The notes beneath the pieces were generated by a model. That model worked only from the letters and a program-made list of their open reading frames with translations, did no database searches and was not told where the DNA came from. Source: CAVSJA01 sp963728145 (GTDB taxonomy: Bacteria > Bacteroidota > Bacteroidia > Chitinophagales > Chitinophagaceae). Taken from it: 64,000 bases of DNA. A program made the translations under genes and the position numbers. Location of the stretch: assembly GCA_963728145.1 (NCBI GenBank), contig CAVSJA010000008.1:491247-555246 (forward strand). The letters run 5' to 3'. The number at the start of each line of letters is the position of its first letter. Within the stretch, counting starts at the first letter, position 1. Below are positions 51,298 through 59,849 of the stretch, piece after piece.

Positions 51298-52062
51298 CTA
51301 TGCCTCTTCAGTAATGTTGATCTCGTTTTTGATAAAATCATATCCTTTTTCTTCCAGTTCAAATGCCAGTTCTTTTCCACCGGACTTTACGATCCGTCCA
51401 TCATATAACACGTGTACAAAATCAGGAATGATATATTCCAGCAAGCGCTGGTAGTGTGTGATCAGTAATACTGCATTATCCTTATTGCGTAGTTTGTTTA
51501 CTCCATTTGCAACGATCCTGATCGCGTCAATATCCAAACCTGAGTCGGTTTCATCTAAGATAGCCAGCCTGGGTTCAAGCATCGCCATCTGGAAGATCTC
51601 ATTCCTCTTTTTCTCGCCACCAGAAAACCCTTCATTGAGTGATCTGCTGAGCAAGGACTGATTGATATTCATCAACGCCATTTTTTCCTTCATCAGTTTC
51701 AGGAAACTCACAGCATCCAGTGATTCCTTGCCGCGATACTTACGGATCTCGTTAACCGCGGTCTTGATGAAATTGGTTGTGCTTAGACCTGGTATTTCTA
51801 CCGGATATTGAAAGCCCAGGAATAAACCCTCTCCTGCTCTTTCTTCCGGATTCATTTCGAAAAGGTCTTTACCAAGAAATTCTACTGAACCCTTGCTTAC
51901 TTCATATTCCTTTCTTCCGGCCAGTACTGCAGCCAATGTGCTTTTCCCGGAACCATTTGGTCCCATGATCGCATGAACTTCGCCTGGCTTGATATCGAGA
52001 CTTATACCTTTCAGTATTTTCTTTCCTTCAATCCCTGCATGCAAATGATGAATCGTCAACAT
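51298..52062 (-). CDS. sufC: Fe-S cluster assembly ATPase SufC
   Basis: The 254-aa ABC-type ATPase powers the SufBCD scaffold. Walker A is GPNGSGKST, the signature LNEGFSGGEKKR and Walker B LAILDETDSGLD, the last typical of SufC (DETDSGLDID). It lies 17 bp upstream of sufD and 37 bp after sufB. Confidence 0.97.
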   Translation of the reverse strand: MLTIHHLHAGIEGKKILKGISLDIKPGEVHAIMGPNGSGKSTLAAVLAGRKEYEVSKGSVEFLGKDLFEMNPEERAGEGLFLGFQYPVEIPGLSTTNFIKTAVNEIRKYRGKESLDAVSFLKLMKEKMALMNINQSLLSRSLNEGFSGGEKKRNEIFQMAMLEPRLAILDETDSGLDIDAIRIVANGVNKLRNKDNAVLLITHYQRLLEYIIPDFVHVLYDGRIVKSGGKELAFELEEKGYDFIKNEINITEEA

Positions 52063-52099
52063 AACTTTTTATTAATACTTTGGTTTATAGAAATATTTT

Positions 52100-53581
52100 T
52101 TAACCCACACTGCCTTCAAGGCTGATTGCAAGCAATTTTTGCGCTTCTACGGCAAACTCCATGGGTAACTGATTCATTACTTCTTTTGCAAAGCCGTTAA
52201 TGATCAGCGCAACAGCTGTTTCTGTGTCAATGCCTCGCTGGTTACAATAAAAGATCTGGTCTTCACCGATCTTGGAAGTCGTCGCTTCGTGCTCAACGAC
52301 TGCCGTATTGTTTTTTACTTCGATATATGGGAATGTATGCGCGCCGCACTTGTCGCCAAGCAGGAGTGAATCACATTGTGAAAAGTTTCTTGCATTCGCT
52401 GCATTCTTCCCGATATGCACAAGCCCGCGATAACTATTGTTGCTGAATCCTGCCGAAATACCTTTGGATACAATGCGGCTCCTGGTATTCTTTCCAAGAT
52501 GCATCATTTTGGTGCCGGTATCAGCTTGCTGATGGTTATTTGTTACCGCAACAGAATAGAATTCTCCGGTAGAATTATCTCCTTTTAAAATTACGCTTGG
52601 ATATTTCCATGTAATTGCGGATCCGGTTTCCACCTGTGTCCAGGAGATCTTTGAATTATCGCCTTTGCAGATTCCTCTTTTTGTTACAAAATTGTAGATA
52701 CCGCCGGTTCCATTCTTATCACCGGGATACCAGTTTTGTACAGTGGAATATTTGATCTCAGCATTTTCCATTGCGATCAATTCAACAACTGCTGCGTGCA
52801 ATTGATTTTCGTCGCGCATCGGAGCTGTACAACCTTCGAGATAACTAACATAGCTTCCTTTCTCAGCAACGATGAGCGTGCGCTCAAACTGTCCGGTGTT
52901 TACAGCATTGATGCGGAAATAGGTGGATAATTCCATCGGGCAGCGAACTCCTTCGGGAATATAACAGAAGGAGCCGTCAGTGAACACAGCGGAATTCAAT
53001 GCTGCATAGAAATTATCTGTTATAGGTACAACTGAGCTTATGTATTTTCTAACCAACTCCGAATGTTCCCGGATCGCCTCACTCATTGAGCAGAATATTA
53101 TTCCAAGCTCCGCCAGTTCTTCTTTGAAAGTGGTGCCGATTGAAACACTATCCATGACCGCATCAACCGCAACTCCTGAAATTCGTTTTTGCTCATCCAA
53201 TGAGATCCCAAGTTTTTCAAAAGTTCGTCTCAGTTCCGGATCGATTTCCTCCAGGCTATTAGCCGCGATTACTTGTTTAGGAGCTGAATAGTAAATGATA
53301 TCCTGGAAATTTATGGCGGGATATTTTATGTTCGCCCAGGTAGGTTCTTTCATCTTTAGCCAGTGCCGGTAGGCCTTCAATCGCCATTCAAGCATCCATT
53401 CCGGCTCATTCTTTTTAGTTGAAATAAACCGTATAATATCTTCATTCAGACCCATTGGAGCCTCGTCGGCTTCGATATCCGTTACGAATCCATATTTATA
53501 GTCCGTTAAGACGGCTTTTTCGATGTCGCTGCCAGCATCATGCCCATTGCCAGCCGGTTGCTTTTCCATTGCTGTTTTCAT
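52100..53581 (-). CDS. sufB: Fe-S cluster assembly protein SufB
   Basis: The 493-aa SufB is the main scaffold where clusters form. Typical segments are EPEWMLEWRLKAYRHW, ISGVAVDAVMDSVSIGTTF, GVRCPMELSTYFRINA, LEGCTAPMRDENQLHAAVVE and SKGISAGFSNNSYRGLV. It is the first gene of sufBCDSE-DUF59-rrf2 on the minus strand. A palindromic operator candidate lies 21 bp upstream of the start. Confidence 0.97.
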   Translation of the reverse strand: MKTAMEKQPAGNGHDAGSDIEKAVLTDYKYGFVTDIEADEAPMGLNEDIIRFISTKKNEPEWMLEWRLKAYRHWLKMKEPTWANIKYPAINFQDIIYYSAPKQVIAANSLEEIDPELRRTFEKLGISLDEQKRISGVAVDAVMDSVSIGTTFKEELAELGIIFCSMSEAIREHSELVRKYISSVVPITDNFYAALNSAVFTDGSFCYIPEGVRCPMELSTYFRINAVNTGQFERTLIVAEKGSYVSYLEGCTAPMRDENQLHAAVVELIAMENAEIKYSTVQNWYPGDKNGTGGIYNFVTKRGICKGDNSKISWTQVETGSAITWKYPSVILKGDNSTGEFYSVAVTNNHQQADTGTKMMHLGKNTRSRIVSKGISAGFSNNSYRGLVHIGKNAANARNFSQCDSLLLGDKCGAHTFPYIEVKNNTAVVEHEATTSKIGEDQIFYCNQRGIDTETAVALIINGFAKEVMNQLPMEFAVEAQKLLAISLEGSVG

Positions 53582-53586
53582 TGCCG

Positions 53587-53594
53587 CAAAGTTA
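53587..53594 (-). promoter_or_regulatory. -7 box for sufB
   Basis: On the minus strand TAACTTTG (53594 to 53587) matches TAnnTTTG, five bases before ATG 53581; transcription would start at or near the start codon. Confidence 0.4.
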
Positions 53595-53601
53595 AGGACT
53601 T

Positions 53602-53623
53602 ATTTATACAAAAAAGTATAAAT
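53602..53623. promoter_or_regulatory. Candidate operator upstream of sufB
   Basis: Perfect inverted repeat ATTTATAC-AAAAAA-GTATAAAT just upstream of the sufB -7 box. Position and operon content suggest an Rrf2-type operator. The binding protein is inferred only. Confidence 0.45.
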
Positions 53624-53690
53624 TGTTTGCCATTTATTCAATTTTTGTGGCCGAATAGGCAGGTAGTCAGGGTGGTAGATGGCGGAGGGG

Positions 53691-53912
53691 AAGGTTGATA
53701 GGGTTGATGAGGTTGACAAGGTTGACGAGGTTGACATTAGGTTGACAAGGTTGACAAGGTTGACGAGGTTGACAAGGGGTCGCCAAGAAAATGACTGAAT
53801 TTTAATTCGTTATCAATCTGTCGATTTTATTAACCCTATCTACCCTGTCAACCCTGTCAACCCTGTCAACCTTGTCAACCTCGTCAACTCCCATCTACCC
53901 CGTCAACCTTCC
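53691..53912. repeat. Inverted arrays of GGTTGACAA 9-mers
   Basis: Left arm (about 53691-53777) has ten units of AAGGTTGAC or variants; right arm (about 53830-53912) has the complement, TGTCAACC/TTGTCAACC units. The two could pair over about 75 bp. Related arrays are at 29807-29923 and 56656-56908. Confidence 0.75.
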
Positions 53913-54068
53913 CCAAGTCGCAACAGGCCCCGAGAAAGGCGCGATTACACCCCTAGAATGATTTTAACTGATAATAAGTTTGTATTTGAAATTCAGGAAT
54001 GGCATTTGTAATAAATTCTGATTCCTGCAACTTATTAGTTCATTCAACTACAATTAATCTTTGAAAAA

Positions 54069-54114
54069 TTTTGAAACCAAAAGGTTTCCTATATTTGCGA
54101 AACCAAATGGTTGC
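54069..54114 (+). promoter_or_regulatory. Promoter with two ArsR-like operators
   Basis: A -7 box TATATTTG (54090-54097) lies between GAAACCAAAAGGTTTC (54073-54088) and GAAACCAAATGGTTGC (54099-54114). The first is a perfect palindrome and the second nearly so; the pair share the AACCA/TGGTT-type core of ArsR/MarR-like operators. A TTTG at 54070-54073 could serve as -33 with short spacing. Confidence 0.5.
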
Positions 54115-54180
54115 ATTTAATAATTGCAACTGCAGAGGATGATTTAATAAAACCTTATCTAATTAACCATTGGGAAAGTC

Positions 54181-54432
54181 ATGGAAAGAATTGAAGTTTT
54201 TAAAACAGACGTCAATGACCGTGCACACGCCAACATGATCATTGACTATATTCATAAATCATATAGTAATTACAGAGCGAATTTTGATCTTCAGGATTGC
54301 GATCGGATTCTGAGGGTGAAATCTTCAATAGGACAGGTCCACTCCCCCGCCCTCATTAGCATATTGAATGATTTTGGATTCAAGGCAGAAGTATTGCCTG
54401 ACGAGCTGTTCCCATATATTTCGAGAAGGTAA
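54181..54432 (+). CDS. Small hypothetical protein under operator control
   Basis: The 83-aa soluble protein (MERIEVFKTDVNDRAHANMI ... ISRR) has a ferredoxin-like pattern (beta strand, IIDYIHKSYSNY helix, DCDRILRV strand, VHSPALISILNDFGFKAEVL) similar to metal-binding HMA-fold proteins but without a CxxC. Family not recognised. The promoter with two GAAACCAAAWGGTTTC-type sites suggests repression by an ArsR-like regulator, not encoded nearby. It ends 26 bp before the convergent DUF5916 gene. Confidence 0.7.
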   Translation: MERIEVFKTDVNDRAHANMIIDYIHKSYSNYRANFDLQDCDRILRVKSSIGQVHSPALISILNDFGFKAEVLPDELFPYISRR

Positions 54433-54457
54433 AATAACGGAAAGGGGAGATTTTTTT

Positions 54458-56635
54458 TTAGAGCCCCAGCCAATAGGTAAGCTTTACCACTATGGCCCTG
54501 TTTTTCACAGAAAAATTTTCGGGGTAATAATTATCAGTATAAACGATGAATAGATCTGAAGCTGGTTGATATCTCCATTGAAATCGGGTGTTCAAATTAA
54601 TATTTTTCGTTTGTTCATTGTATTGCCCGAATGCAGTAAAGAAGATCTTATTGGTAAGGGTCACATCCAATCTGGGTCCGATAAGAAAAAATCTTTTTCT
54701 GTTCCATGGAGCAGGCAAATGAATATCGTTATAGCTCGTGCTTAAAGTAATGCTAACATAAGGTTGAAACCGGTATCCGGCTTCAATAACGGCATTGAAC
54801 CTTGTACCGCCTTCATAATATCCACCATATCGAAGGGAAGCAAGATAGGTAAACAGGGATTGTGGTTTTGAAGTATAGTCAAGCCCCAGCCAATTCCAAT
54901 GATGTTCGCTGCCTTTGGGTAAGCTATCCATTCCTGAATTGGTTGGATCAAAAGGTTGCAACAATTTTACATAGGTATTTGCGCCACCAAATGCTACCCA
55001 ACTCTGATCACGGAAATTCAGTTTATAGGAAACAATGGTCTCGTAATCGGTTTCTTTGAATTTTTCATCAAAATAATAAGTAGATACGAATTGCGGTCCG
55101 TGACTTAGGATCTTTGTGCTTTTGGGAAAAAACAGGTAGTTGGCCGTTGGATTCAATTTGATATAACTCGTTCTGGGAACATAACCCACTTCGGCATTAT
55201 AGTTCTTCCCCACGTATTCGTGTTGCCAACCCAGCAACCACTTGCGACTCGAGTATAAAATATTTGCGGCATGCGTCCAATCTTTTTCAGTTTTATCCGG
55301 ACTAAAGGACTTCAATACAAGAAATTTTCCGGTTACCATATTATTGGCTGACGCGAGATTGTATTCAAAACCAAGATTTCGGTTGTATTCTGAATAAACA
55401 GGTTTGTTAGGATCCCCGGATGGAGTGTAATTGAGAGATTGTTTATTGATAAAGATGCCAGTGATGTTCGACCGTGCAAAAACTCTTCGTTGAAGTGCAA
55501 CAACTGCAAAATTTTGAACAGGGAGCTCTGTTGAATCAACATTAGCAGTTTGCATGTCCATTATTCCAACGCGCCAATCTTTATTGATCTTACCACTTAA
55601 TCTTGTTCCGAACTGGATGGGAACATTCAGTCCAATTCTCCTGGAAAAAAATGGCCTGATGGTCGCATAGCCAAAATTTGCAAAGAGATCTCCATTTTCT
55701 AAAAAAAACTGTCTACGCTCTGGAAAGAAAAGTTCAAAGCGATCCAGGTTTGTTACCTGTCTGTCCACTTCAACCTGGGAGAAATCAGGATTTAATGTCA
55801 GATCGAGGTTGAGGGATGAAGTGATCGCAATCTTTGCATCAACACCAACATCTTTTATTGTGGATGAACTTTTAGTGTTGTACTCTTTTGAATATCCTAA
55901 TAATCCGTAAGGAATGATTGAAACATTTCCTCCGGTTACGGGCGGCGGCTGATCCCAAACTAATACACCGGTATAAGCCAATGATGCAGTGGGAAATTGT
56001 CTTGGTACAGGCGCCCAGCTTGATTTCTCGGTTGTTTTCAGATCAAGCCTGCTAAAATTAATTCCCCATTTGTTGATCCCCTTTTTGAAGCGTATACTTT
56101 TAAATGGAATAGACGCTTCAAATATCCAGCGGTCAGGATAATTTTTTACTGATGATATCCATTTATTATCCCAACTCAGATCAACCTTCCCTCCTTCATA
56201 CATCATTCCATCCCATTGCGCACCCGCTGCATTTGCGCCAAAGGAAAAACCATTGGTCAGGTCTTCGAAAGGATCCATGAAAAGCAAAAAATTGTCATTC
56301 TTTCCAAAAATAAAGTCGCGTCTGAGTGATTCCACCATATAAGGGCCTTCTACAGCATGGTAACAAATTGCGAGCAGGTATAGATTTTTATCATCGTAGG
56401 TCATCTTTACATCCGTTCTTACCCTGGCCGCGCTAGTATCCATTGGCAAAACCATGAAGAAGTTCGTTGCTGTTTCAGCATTTGTCCATCCGTCTTCATC
56501 TACAATACCGTCTATTTTTATTTCGGAAGATGATTTAACGATTCTGAGCTGGAAGTTTTCGTTGATCTTTTGCGAGTGAGTAGTATGGATTAAAAAAAGG
56601 AAAATGATAATAAGCAGTGAGACCCTGGTTTTCAT
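54458..56635 (-). CDS. DUF5916 outer-membrane protein with CBM9-like domain
   Basis: The 725-aa protein has a signal peptide, a carbohydrate-binding family 9-like domain (about 28-215; IKIDGIVDEDGWTNAETATN, DVKMTYDDKNLYLLAICY, SIPFKSIRFKKGINKWGINF), and a DUF5916 beta-barrel for the rest (VDVGVDAK..., FSQVEVDRQVTNLDRFELFF PERRQFFLEN). It is an outer-membrane protein, perhaps a binding protein or porin. Its start is 21 bp from a GTTGA repeat array, which must include its promoter region. Confidence 0.87.
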   Translation of the reverse strand: MKTRVSLLIIIFLFLIHTTHSQKINENFQLRIVKSSSEIKIDGIVDEDGWTNAETATNFFMVLPMDTSAARVRTDVKMTYDDKNLYLLAICYHAVEGPYMVESLRRDFIFGKNDNFLLFMDPFEDLTNGFSFGANAAGAQWDGMMYEGGKVDLSWDNKWISSVKNYPDRWIFEASIPFKSIRFKKGINKWGINFSRLDLKTTEKSSWAPVPRQFPTASLAYTGVLVWDQPPPVTGGNVSIIPYGLLGYSKEYNTKSSSTIKDVGVDAKIAITSSLNLDLTLNPDFSQVEVDRQVTNLDRFELFFPERRQFFLENGDLFANFGYATIRPFFSRRIGLNVPIQFGTRLSGKINKDWRVGIMDMQTANVDSTELPVQNFAVVALQRRVFARSNITGIFINKQSLNYTPSGDPNKPVYSEYNRNLGFEYNLASANNMVTGKFLVLKSFSPDKTEKDWTHAANILYSSRKWLLGWQHEYVGKNYNAEVGYVPRTSYIKLNPTANYLFFPKSTKILSHGPQFVSTYYFDEKFKETDYETIVSYKLNFRDQSWVAFGGANTYVKLLQPFDPTNSGMDSLPKGSEHHWNWLGLDYTSKPQSLFTYLASLRYGGYYEGGTRFNAVIEAGYRFQPYVSITLSTSYNDIHLPAPWNRKRFFLIGPRLDVTLTNKIFFTAFGQYNEQTKNINLNTRFQWRYQPASDLFIVYTDNYYPENFSVKNRAIVVKLTYWLGL

Positions 56636-56655
56636 GAGTGCAAGATACAGATGAG

Positions 56656-56908
56656 AGGGTTGACAGGGTTCACAAGGTTGATAGGGTTGACAGGGTTGAT
56701 AGGGTTGATGAGGTCGACCAAGTCAACAAGGTTATGATAAATAATAGCATTCTGAGGGTTTACCTTTATCAACCTTGTCAACCTTGTCAACCCTGTCAAC
56801 TCTGTCAACCTTGTCAACCCTGTCAACTCTGTCAACCTTGTCAACCCTGTCAACCTTGTCAACCCTGTCAAACCTGTCAACCCAATCAACCAATCAACCA
56901 ATCAACCC
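56656..56908. repeat. Inverted arrays of GGGTTGACA/TGTCAACCC 9-mers
   Basis: Left arm (about 56656-56731) has GGGTTGATA/GGGTTGACA units; right arm (about 56763-56908) has some fifteen CCTTGTCAA/CCCTGTCAA units followed by three CCAATCAA 8-mers, the unit of the 29.8-kb locus. Any ORFs here are by-products of the period of nine. Confidence 0.8.
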
Positions 56909-56977
56909 TTGCCTAACGACAAGGGCGAGAAAAATCCCGCCCCGTCTTGTTTTAAAACCCCTAAACCGAAACTTATA

Positions 56978-58264
56978 TTAGTTAGAAGGACCCTCTGTTG
57001 CCATTTGTTGTTGCACATGTGGCTGCACCATTGGTAATGATATGATAAAGGTTGATCCTTCATTTACTTTACTTCTTGCCGAAATAAAGCCATGATGTTT
57101 TTCTACGATTTTTTTGCAAAGTGCAAGTCCGATTCCCGTTCCTTCAAATTCATTACTTACATGCAAACGTTTGAACATATCAAAAATCTGTTCGGCATAT
57201 TCCTGTTCAAAACCGATTCCATTATCTTCAACATATATTTTACAGTAGCGACTCGGTTGATTCCTTTTTAACCCGTTGCCATTGGCTGCAAGCATGTTGA
57301 TCTCGCTCCTGATATTGATCACAGGACTCACATCCTTACGGCTATATTTAAGCGCATTTCCGAGAAGATTCGAAAAAAGGGGACGGATTAGCCCGGGGTT
57401 TGCTTCGATTGAAGGCAAAGAACCCAGGTTCACCTGTGCACGTTTTTCCTGAACATTCGATTCCATATCAGTCAGCACCTCTTGCACCACGGTGTTAAGG
57501 TTGGTGTATTCAAAGGATTCCTTCTCGCTGGATATCCTGGAGAAGGTAAGTATATCTTTGATCAGGGACTGCATTCGCTCAACTGATTTTTGTATGCGTG
57601 CGATATGAACATTTGCATCACTATCGAGTATCTCTTTGTATTTGGCATGCAGCATGTCGCTGAAGAGCCTGATCTTTCTTAATGGTTCCTGTAAGTCATG
57701 CGAAGCCATGAATGCAAAACGATCCAGGTCTTTATTGGCAGATTCCAGCCGAACAATGTTTTCCAGCATCTGCCTGTTCAATTCTTTTACTTTCTCTTCC
57801 GAAGCTTTCCTTTCCTTGATCTCATCTTCCAGGTTCTTGTTGATTGATTTTAATTTTTGCTCCTGGGCGATCAGCCTGTGATTCTTTTGATACAAATCGG
57901 TAAACACCGCAACCTTCGCTCTTAACAGATCAGGATCTACAGGTTTATAGATATAATCTACAGCCCCAGTCCGGTATCCTTTGAACAAATTCTCCTCCCC
58001 TTCATTGAATGCTGTAATAAAAATGATGGGAATATGTTTGAGTTTTTCTCTTTCGTAAATGAGCGCTGCTGTTTCGAAACCGTTAAGATTAGGCATTTTT
58101 ACGTCCATCAGGATAAGGGCAAAATCTACCTCCTTCAGCAGGATTTTCAAAGCCTGCTTACCAGAATCGGCTTTGACGAGTTGATAATTATCCTTCTCCA
58201 GGATGGACTCCATGGAAAAGAGATTATCCTCACGATCATCTACCAATAGGATCTTTGGCTGCAT
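56978..58264 (-). CDS. REC-histidine kinase hybrid (cytoplasmic)
   Basis: The 428-aa protein has an N-terminal receiver (Asp54 in LILMDVKMPN, Lys in YIYKPVD), a coiled coil (about 130-180), HisKA (His189 in FMASHDLQEPLRKIR) and HATPase_c (LLGNALKYSRK, EDNGIGFEQEY, GTGIGLALCKKIV). No membrane span: it is cytoplasmic and probably receives phosphate from another kinase. It follows by 12 bp the receiver cut at the contig junction, suggesting that the two belonged to one signalling operon. Confidence 0.92.
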   Translation of the reverse strand: MQPKILLVDDREDNLFSMESILEKDNYQLVKADSGKQALKILLKEVDFALILMDVKMPNLNGFETAALIYEREKLKHIPIIFITAFNEGEENLFKGYRTGAVDYIYKPVDPDLLRAKVAVFTDLYQKNHRLIAQEQKLKSINKNLEDEIKERKASEEKVKELNRQMLENIVRLESANKDLDRFAFMASHDLQEPLRKIRLFSDMLHAKYKEILDSDANVHIARIQKSVERMQSLIKDILTFSRISSEKESFEYTNLNTVVQEVLTDMESNVQEKRAQVNLGSLPSIEANPGLIRPLFSNLLGNALKYSRKDVSPVINIRSEINMLAANGNGLKRNQPSRYCKIYVEDNGIGFEQEYAEQIFDMFKRLHVSNEFEGTGIGLALCKKIVEKHHGFISARSKVNEGSTFIISLPMVQPHVQQQMATEGPSN

Positions 58265-58276
58265 GAAGGTTGTAGT

Positions 58277-58525
58277 TTATTTATAGAACCATATCCTCAT
58301 CAACGATAATAACTGGTCTATTTTTAATGGTTTGGTAATATAATCCGACGCTCCCGCTTCAATACATTTCTGGCGGTCACCCTTCATCGCTTTTGCCGTA
58401 ACCGCAATGATGGGCAATGTGCTGTTCTTGTGTTCCCTCCTTATTCTTTGTGTTGTTTCGTATCCATCCATTTCCGGCATCATGATGTCCATCAACACCA
58501 TATCTACTCCCAGTTGTCCTCTCGC
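58277..58525 (-). CDS. Response-regulator receiver domain, C-terminal part (cut at junction)
   Basis: From 58525 the frame reads ARGQLGVDMVLMDIMMPEMD then GYETTQRIRREHKNSTLPII and AVTAKAMKGDRQKCIEAGAS with DYITKPLKIDQLLSLMRIW. The phosphoacceptor Asp is in VLMDIMMPEMDGYE and the Lys in YITKPL. The N-terminal half of the receiver and whatever preceded it (likely a hybrid kinase) are missing: upstream of 58525 the frame meets TAG and the sequence becomes alphaproteobacterial. Confidence 0.88.
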   Translation of the reverse strand, partial: ARGQLGVDMVLMDIMMPEMDGYETTQRIRREHKNSTLPIIAVTAKAMKGDRQKCIEAGASDYITKPLKIDQLLSLMRIWFYK

Positions 58526-58530
58526 CTAGT
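58511..58530. other. Junction of two genomes (probable assembly chimera)
   Basis: Left of this point every gene is Bacteroidota; right of it the DNA is GC-rich and Bradyrhizobium-like. The join falls inside a receiver-domain gene, with no insertion sequence, integrase or duplicated target. Confidence 0.8.
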
Positions 58531-58809
58531 CGTCAAGCGACGGGCGTCGGGCTGGGCATGGGCTGCGGGGAGCCAATCGCACTGGATGCCTTGCGAAGGC
58601 ATTGAGGATTGGGGCCGCACTCCGATGGTGGGCCGAATCGCAACTCAGAGTCGAGTCCGTCGTCGCAGTTGTCCGCCATAAAGCGTCCTGGAGGGACTAA
58701 TTCAAAGCTCGCAGGTTCACGCTGGCGGGCCATTTCGTTCTCATTTGTTCGAATTGACTCCCGCTGTTCCTCGATCGAAACTCGGGAATACAAAAGCGGA
58801 AAATCGGCG

Positions 58810-58989
58810 ATGAAGGACTATCTAGCGCAACTCGAAAAGCTCCGAAAAGACGCAGCCGAGTGCGCTCTGATCCGCGACCTTGCAACGGATAAGGACAAGC
58901 GCGACCTGTTTGACCGGCTCCACAGTCATCTCACGGTCCTCGCGGACCAGGTTGAACAGGCGATATTGCAACGAAAGACCGGGAGCTAA
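58810..58989 (+). CDS. Small hypothetical protein (Bradyrhizobium type)
   Basis: ATG 58810 opens 59 codons, MKDYLAQLEKLRKDAAECAL, then IRDLATDKDKRDLFDRLHSHL, an all-helical protein of a kind very common in Bradyrhizobium. The frame is open further upstream, but composition changes there. Function is unknown. The 280 bp before it, from the junction, hold no gene I trust. Confidence 0.7.
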   Translation: MKDYLAQLEKLRKDAAECALIRDLATDKDKRDLFDRLHSHLTVLADQVEQAILQRKTGS

Positions 58990-59321
58990 GGCTGGCCTCA
59001 GTTGGCGGCCTCTTGCATTCCAGAACCAGCTTGCCGGCTTCTGAATGAGAAACGGCCCCAGCTACTGGAAGGACAAGCTGGGGCCGTCATTCCAATTACG
59101 CCGGGGGGTTCATGAGCCGGCGCGGCATCAAAACTCGCTCAACGTCCACCCGTTCCTACCGTGTTCTTACGGATACCTAAGCCTGTGGAAAACTGTAGGG
59201 TGCCTTATTGCCGGCGCGGTTTTCATTCCGAATAATTTTTCCAGCGAAGGGTCGCGCCAATGCGGCCCTTTTCGATTCCAGGCGCTATTGACGCGATGGA
59301 GCGCCCCTAAAGCGATCCGGT
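58990..59321. other. Intergenic region with hairpin
   Basis: Contains the hairpin 59052-59087; no plausible gene otherwise. Confidence 0.5.
59052..59087 (+). terminator. GC-rich hairpin, copy 1
   Basis: ACGGCCCCAGCT / AGCTGGGGCCGT, followed by CATTCCAA. The same element recurs at 60579-60610. Confidence 0.6.
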
Positions 59322-59468
59322 TCATTCCAGAACCTCGTACTCAAAGGCCACGCCTTCGGGATCGTTTTCCGCAAACCACGTTTCCGCGGCGTCGGCATTC
59401 GCGAAGACCTTGAGGTGCTCGGGGTCGCCAACCTGCTTGCTTGTATCGACGTAGACAAAAACGGTCAT
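59322..59468 (-). CDS. 48-aa hypothetical protein, copy 1
   Basis: MTVFVYVDTSKQVGDPEHLK then VFANADAAETWFAENDPEGV and AFEYEVLE. The ATG (59468) overlaps the stop of the 94-aa gene upstream by 4 bp. A second copy lies at 60700-60846. Known only as conserved hypothetical in rhizobia; function unknown. Confidence 0.75.
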   Translation of the reverse strand: MTVFVYVDTSKQVGDPEHLKVFANADAAETWFAENDPEGVAFEYEVLE

Positions 59469-59749
59469 TGGTCCCTCTTGAGCTTCCGTTTGCCCCAATG
59501 GGTATCTTTGCGCTCGGGATTGAACACCCGCTCGACGTGACGGTTCAGCGCCTTCATGACGCCGATCCGCGCCATCATCGTCGGACCGCCGCGGCTGCAC
59601 AACAGCACCTCGATCGCCGTTTGCCATTCCGGCAAGTCGGATTCCTTCTTCGGCAGCTTCGTGATGTAGTCGGCCGCGTCCTTCAGCGTGAGCAGCTTCC
59701 GGCCGTCGGGCAAAATGATGGGATCCTCAAACGGGGTAGACCAGGGCAA
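59465..59749 (-). CDS. 94-aa hypothetical protein (DUF982-like)
   Basis: The protein reads MPWSTPFEDPIILPDGRKLL and TLKDAADYITKLPKKESDLP, a pattern reminiscent of the DUF982 proteins abundant in Rhizobiales, with WQTAIEVLL following. Tentative family call; function unknown. Overlaps the 48-aa gene by ATGA. Confidence 0.65.
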   Translation of the reverse strand: MPWSTPFEDPIILPDGRKLLTLKDAADYITKLPKKESDLPEWQTAIEVLLCSRGGPTMMARIGVMKALNRHVERVFNPERKDTHWGKRKLKRDQ

Positions 59750-59849
59750 TAAAATCTACTCAGGCAATGATCTTGGGTGTTCCGTCGCCAGCACAGCCTA
59801 TTCCTAGCGGCTTGCCAACTCGTTCATGTTTTGTACTATTAGCCGCATT

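Larger units (their letters stand above)
53582..54180. other. Divergent intergenic region, sufB and 83-aa gene
   Basis: Contains the sufB operator candidate, the facing GTTGA/TCAAC arrays (53691-53912) and the operator-flanked promoter of the small gene (54069-54114). Confidence 0.7.

Noticed and set aside
53691..53912. Iterons of a replication origin
   Set aside because: No rep or dnaA gene, and the same repeats occur at three unrelated intergenic loci.
56632..56981. ORFs made of STL or CQP repeats
   Set aside because: They come from the period-nine repeat array and exist on both strands; no start context or family supports them.
58533..58793. 86-codon minus-strand frame next to the junction
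   Set aside because: No recognisable domain, and it starts opposite the more credible gene at 58810; the low-complexity end abuts the junction.
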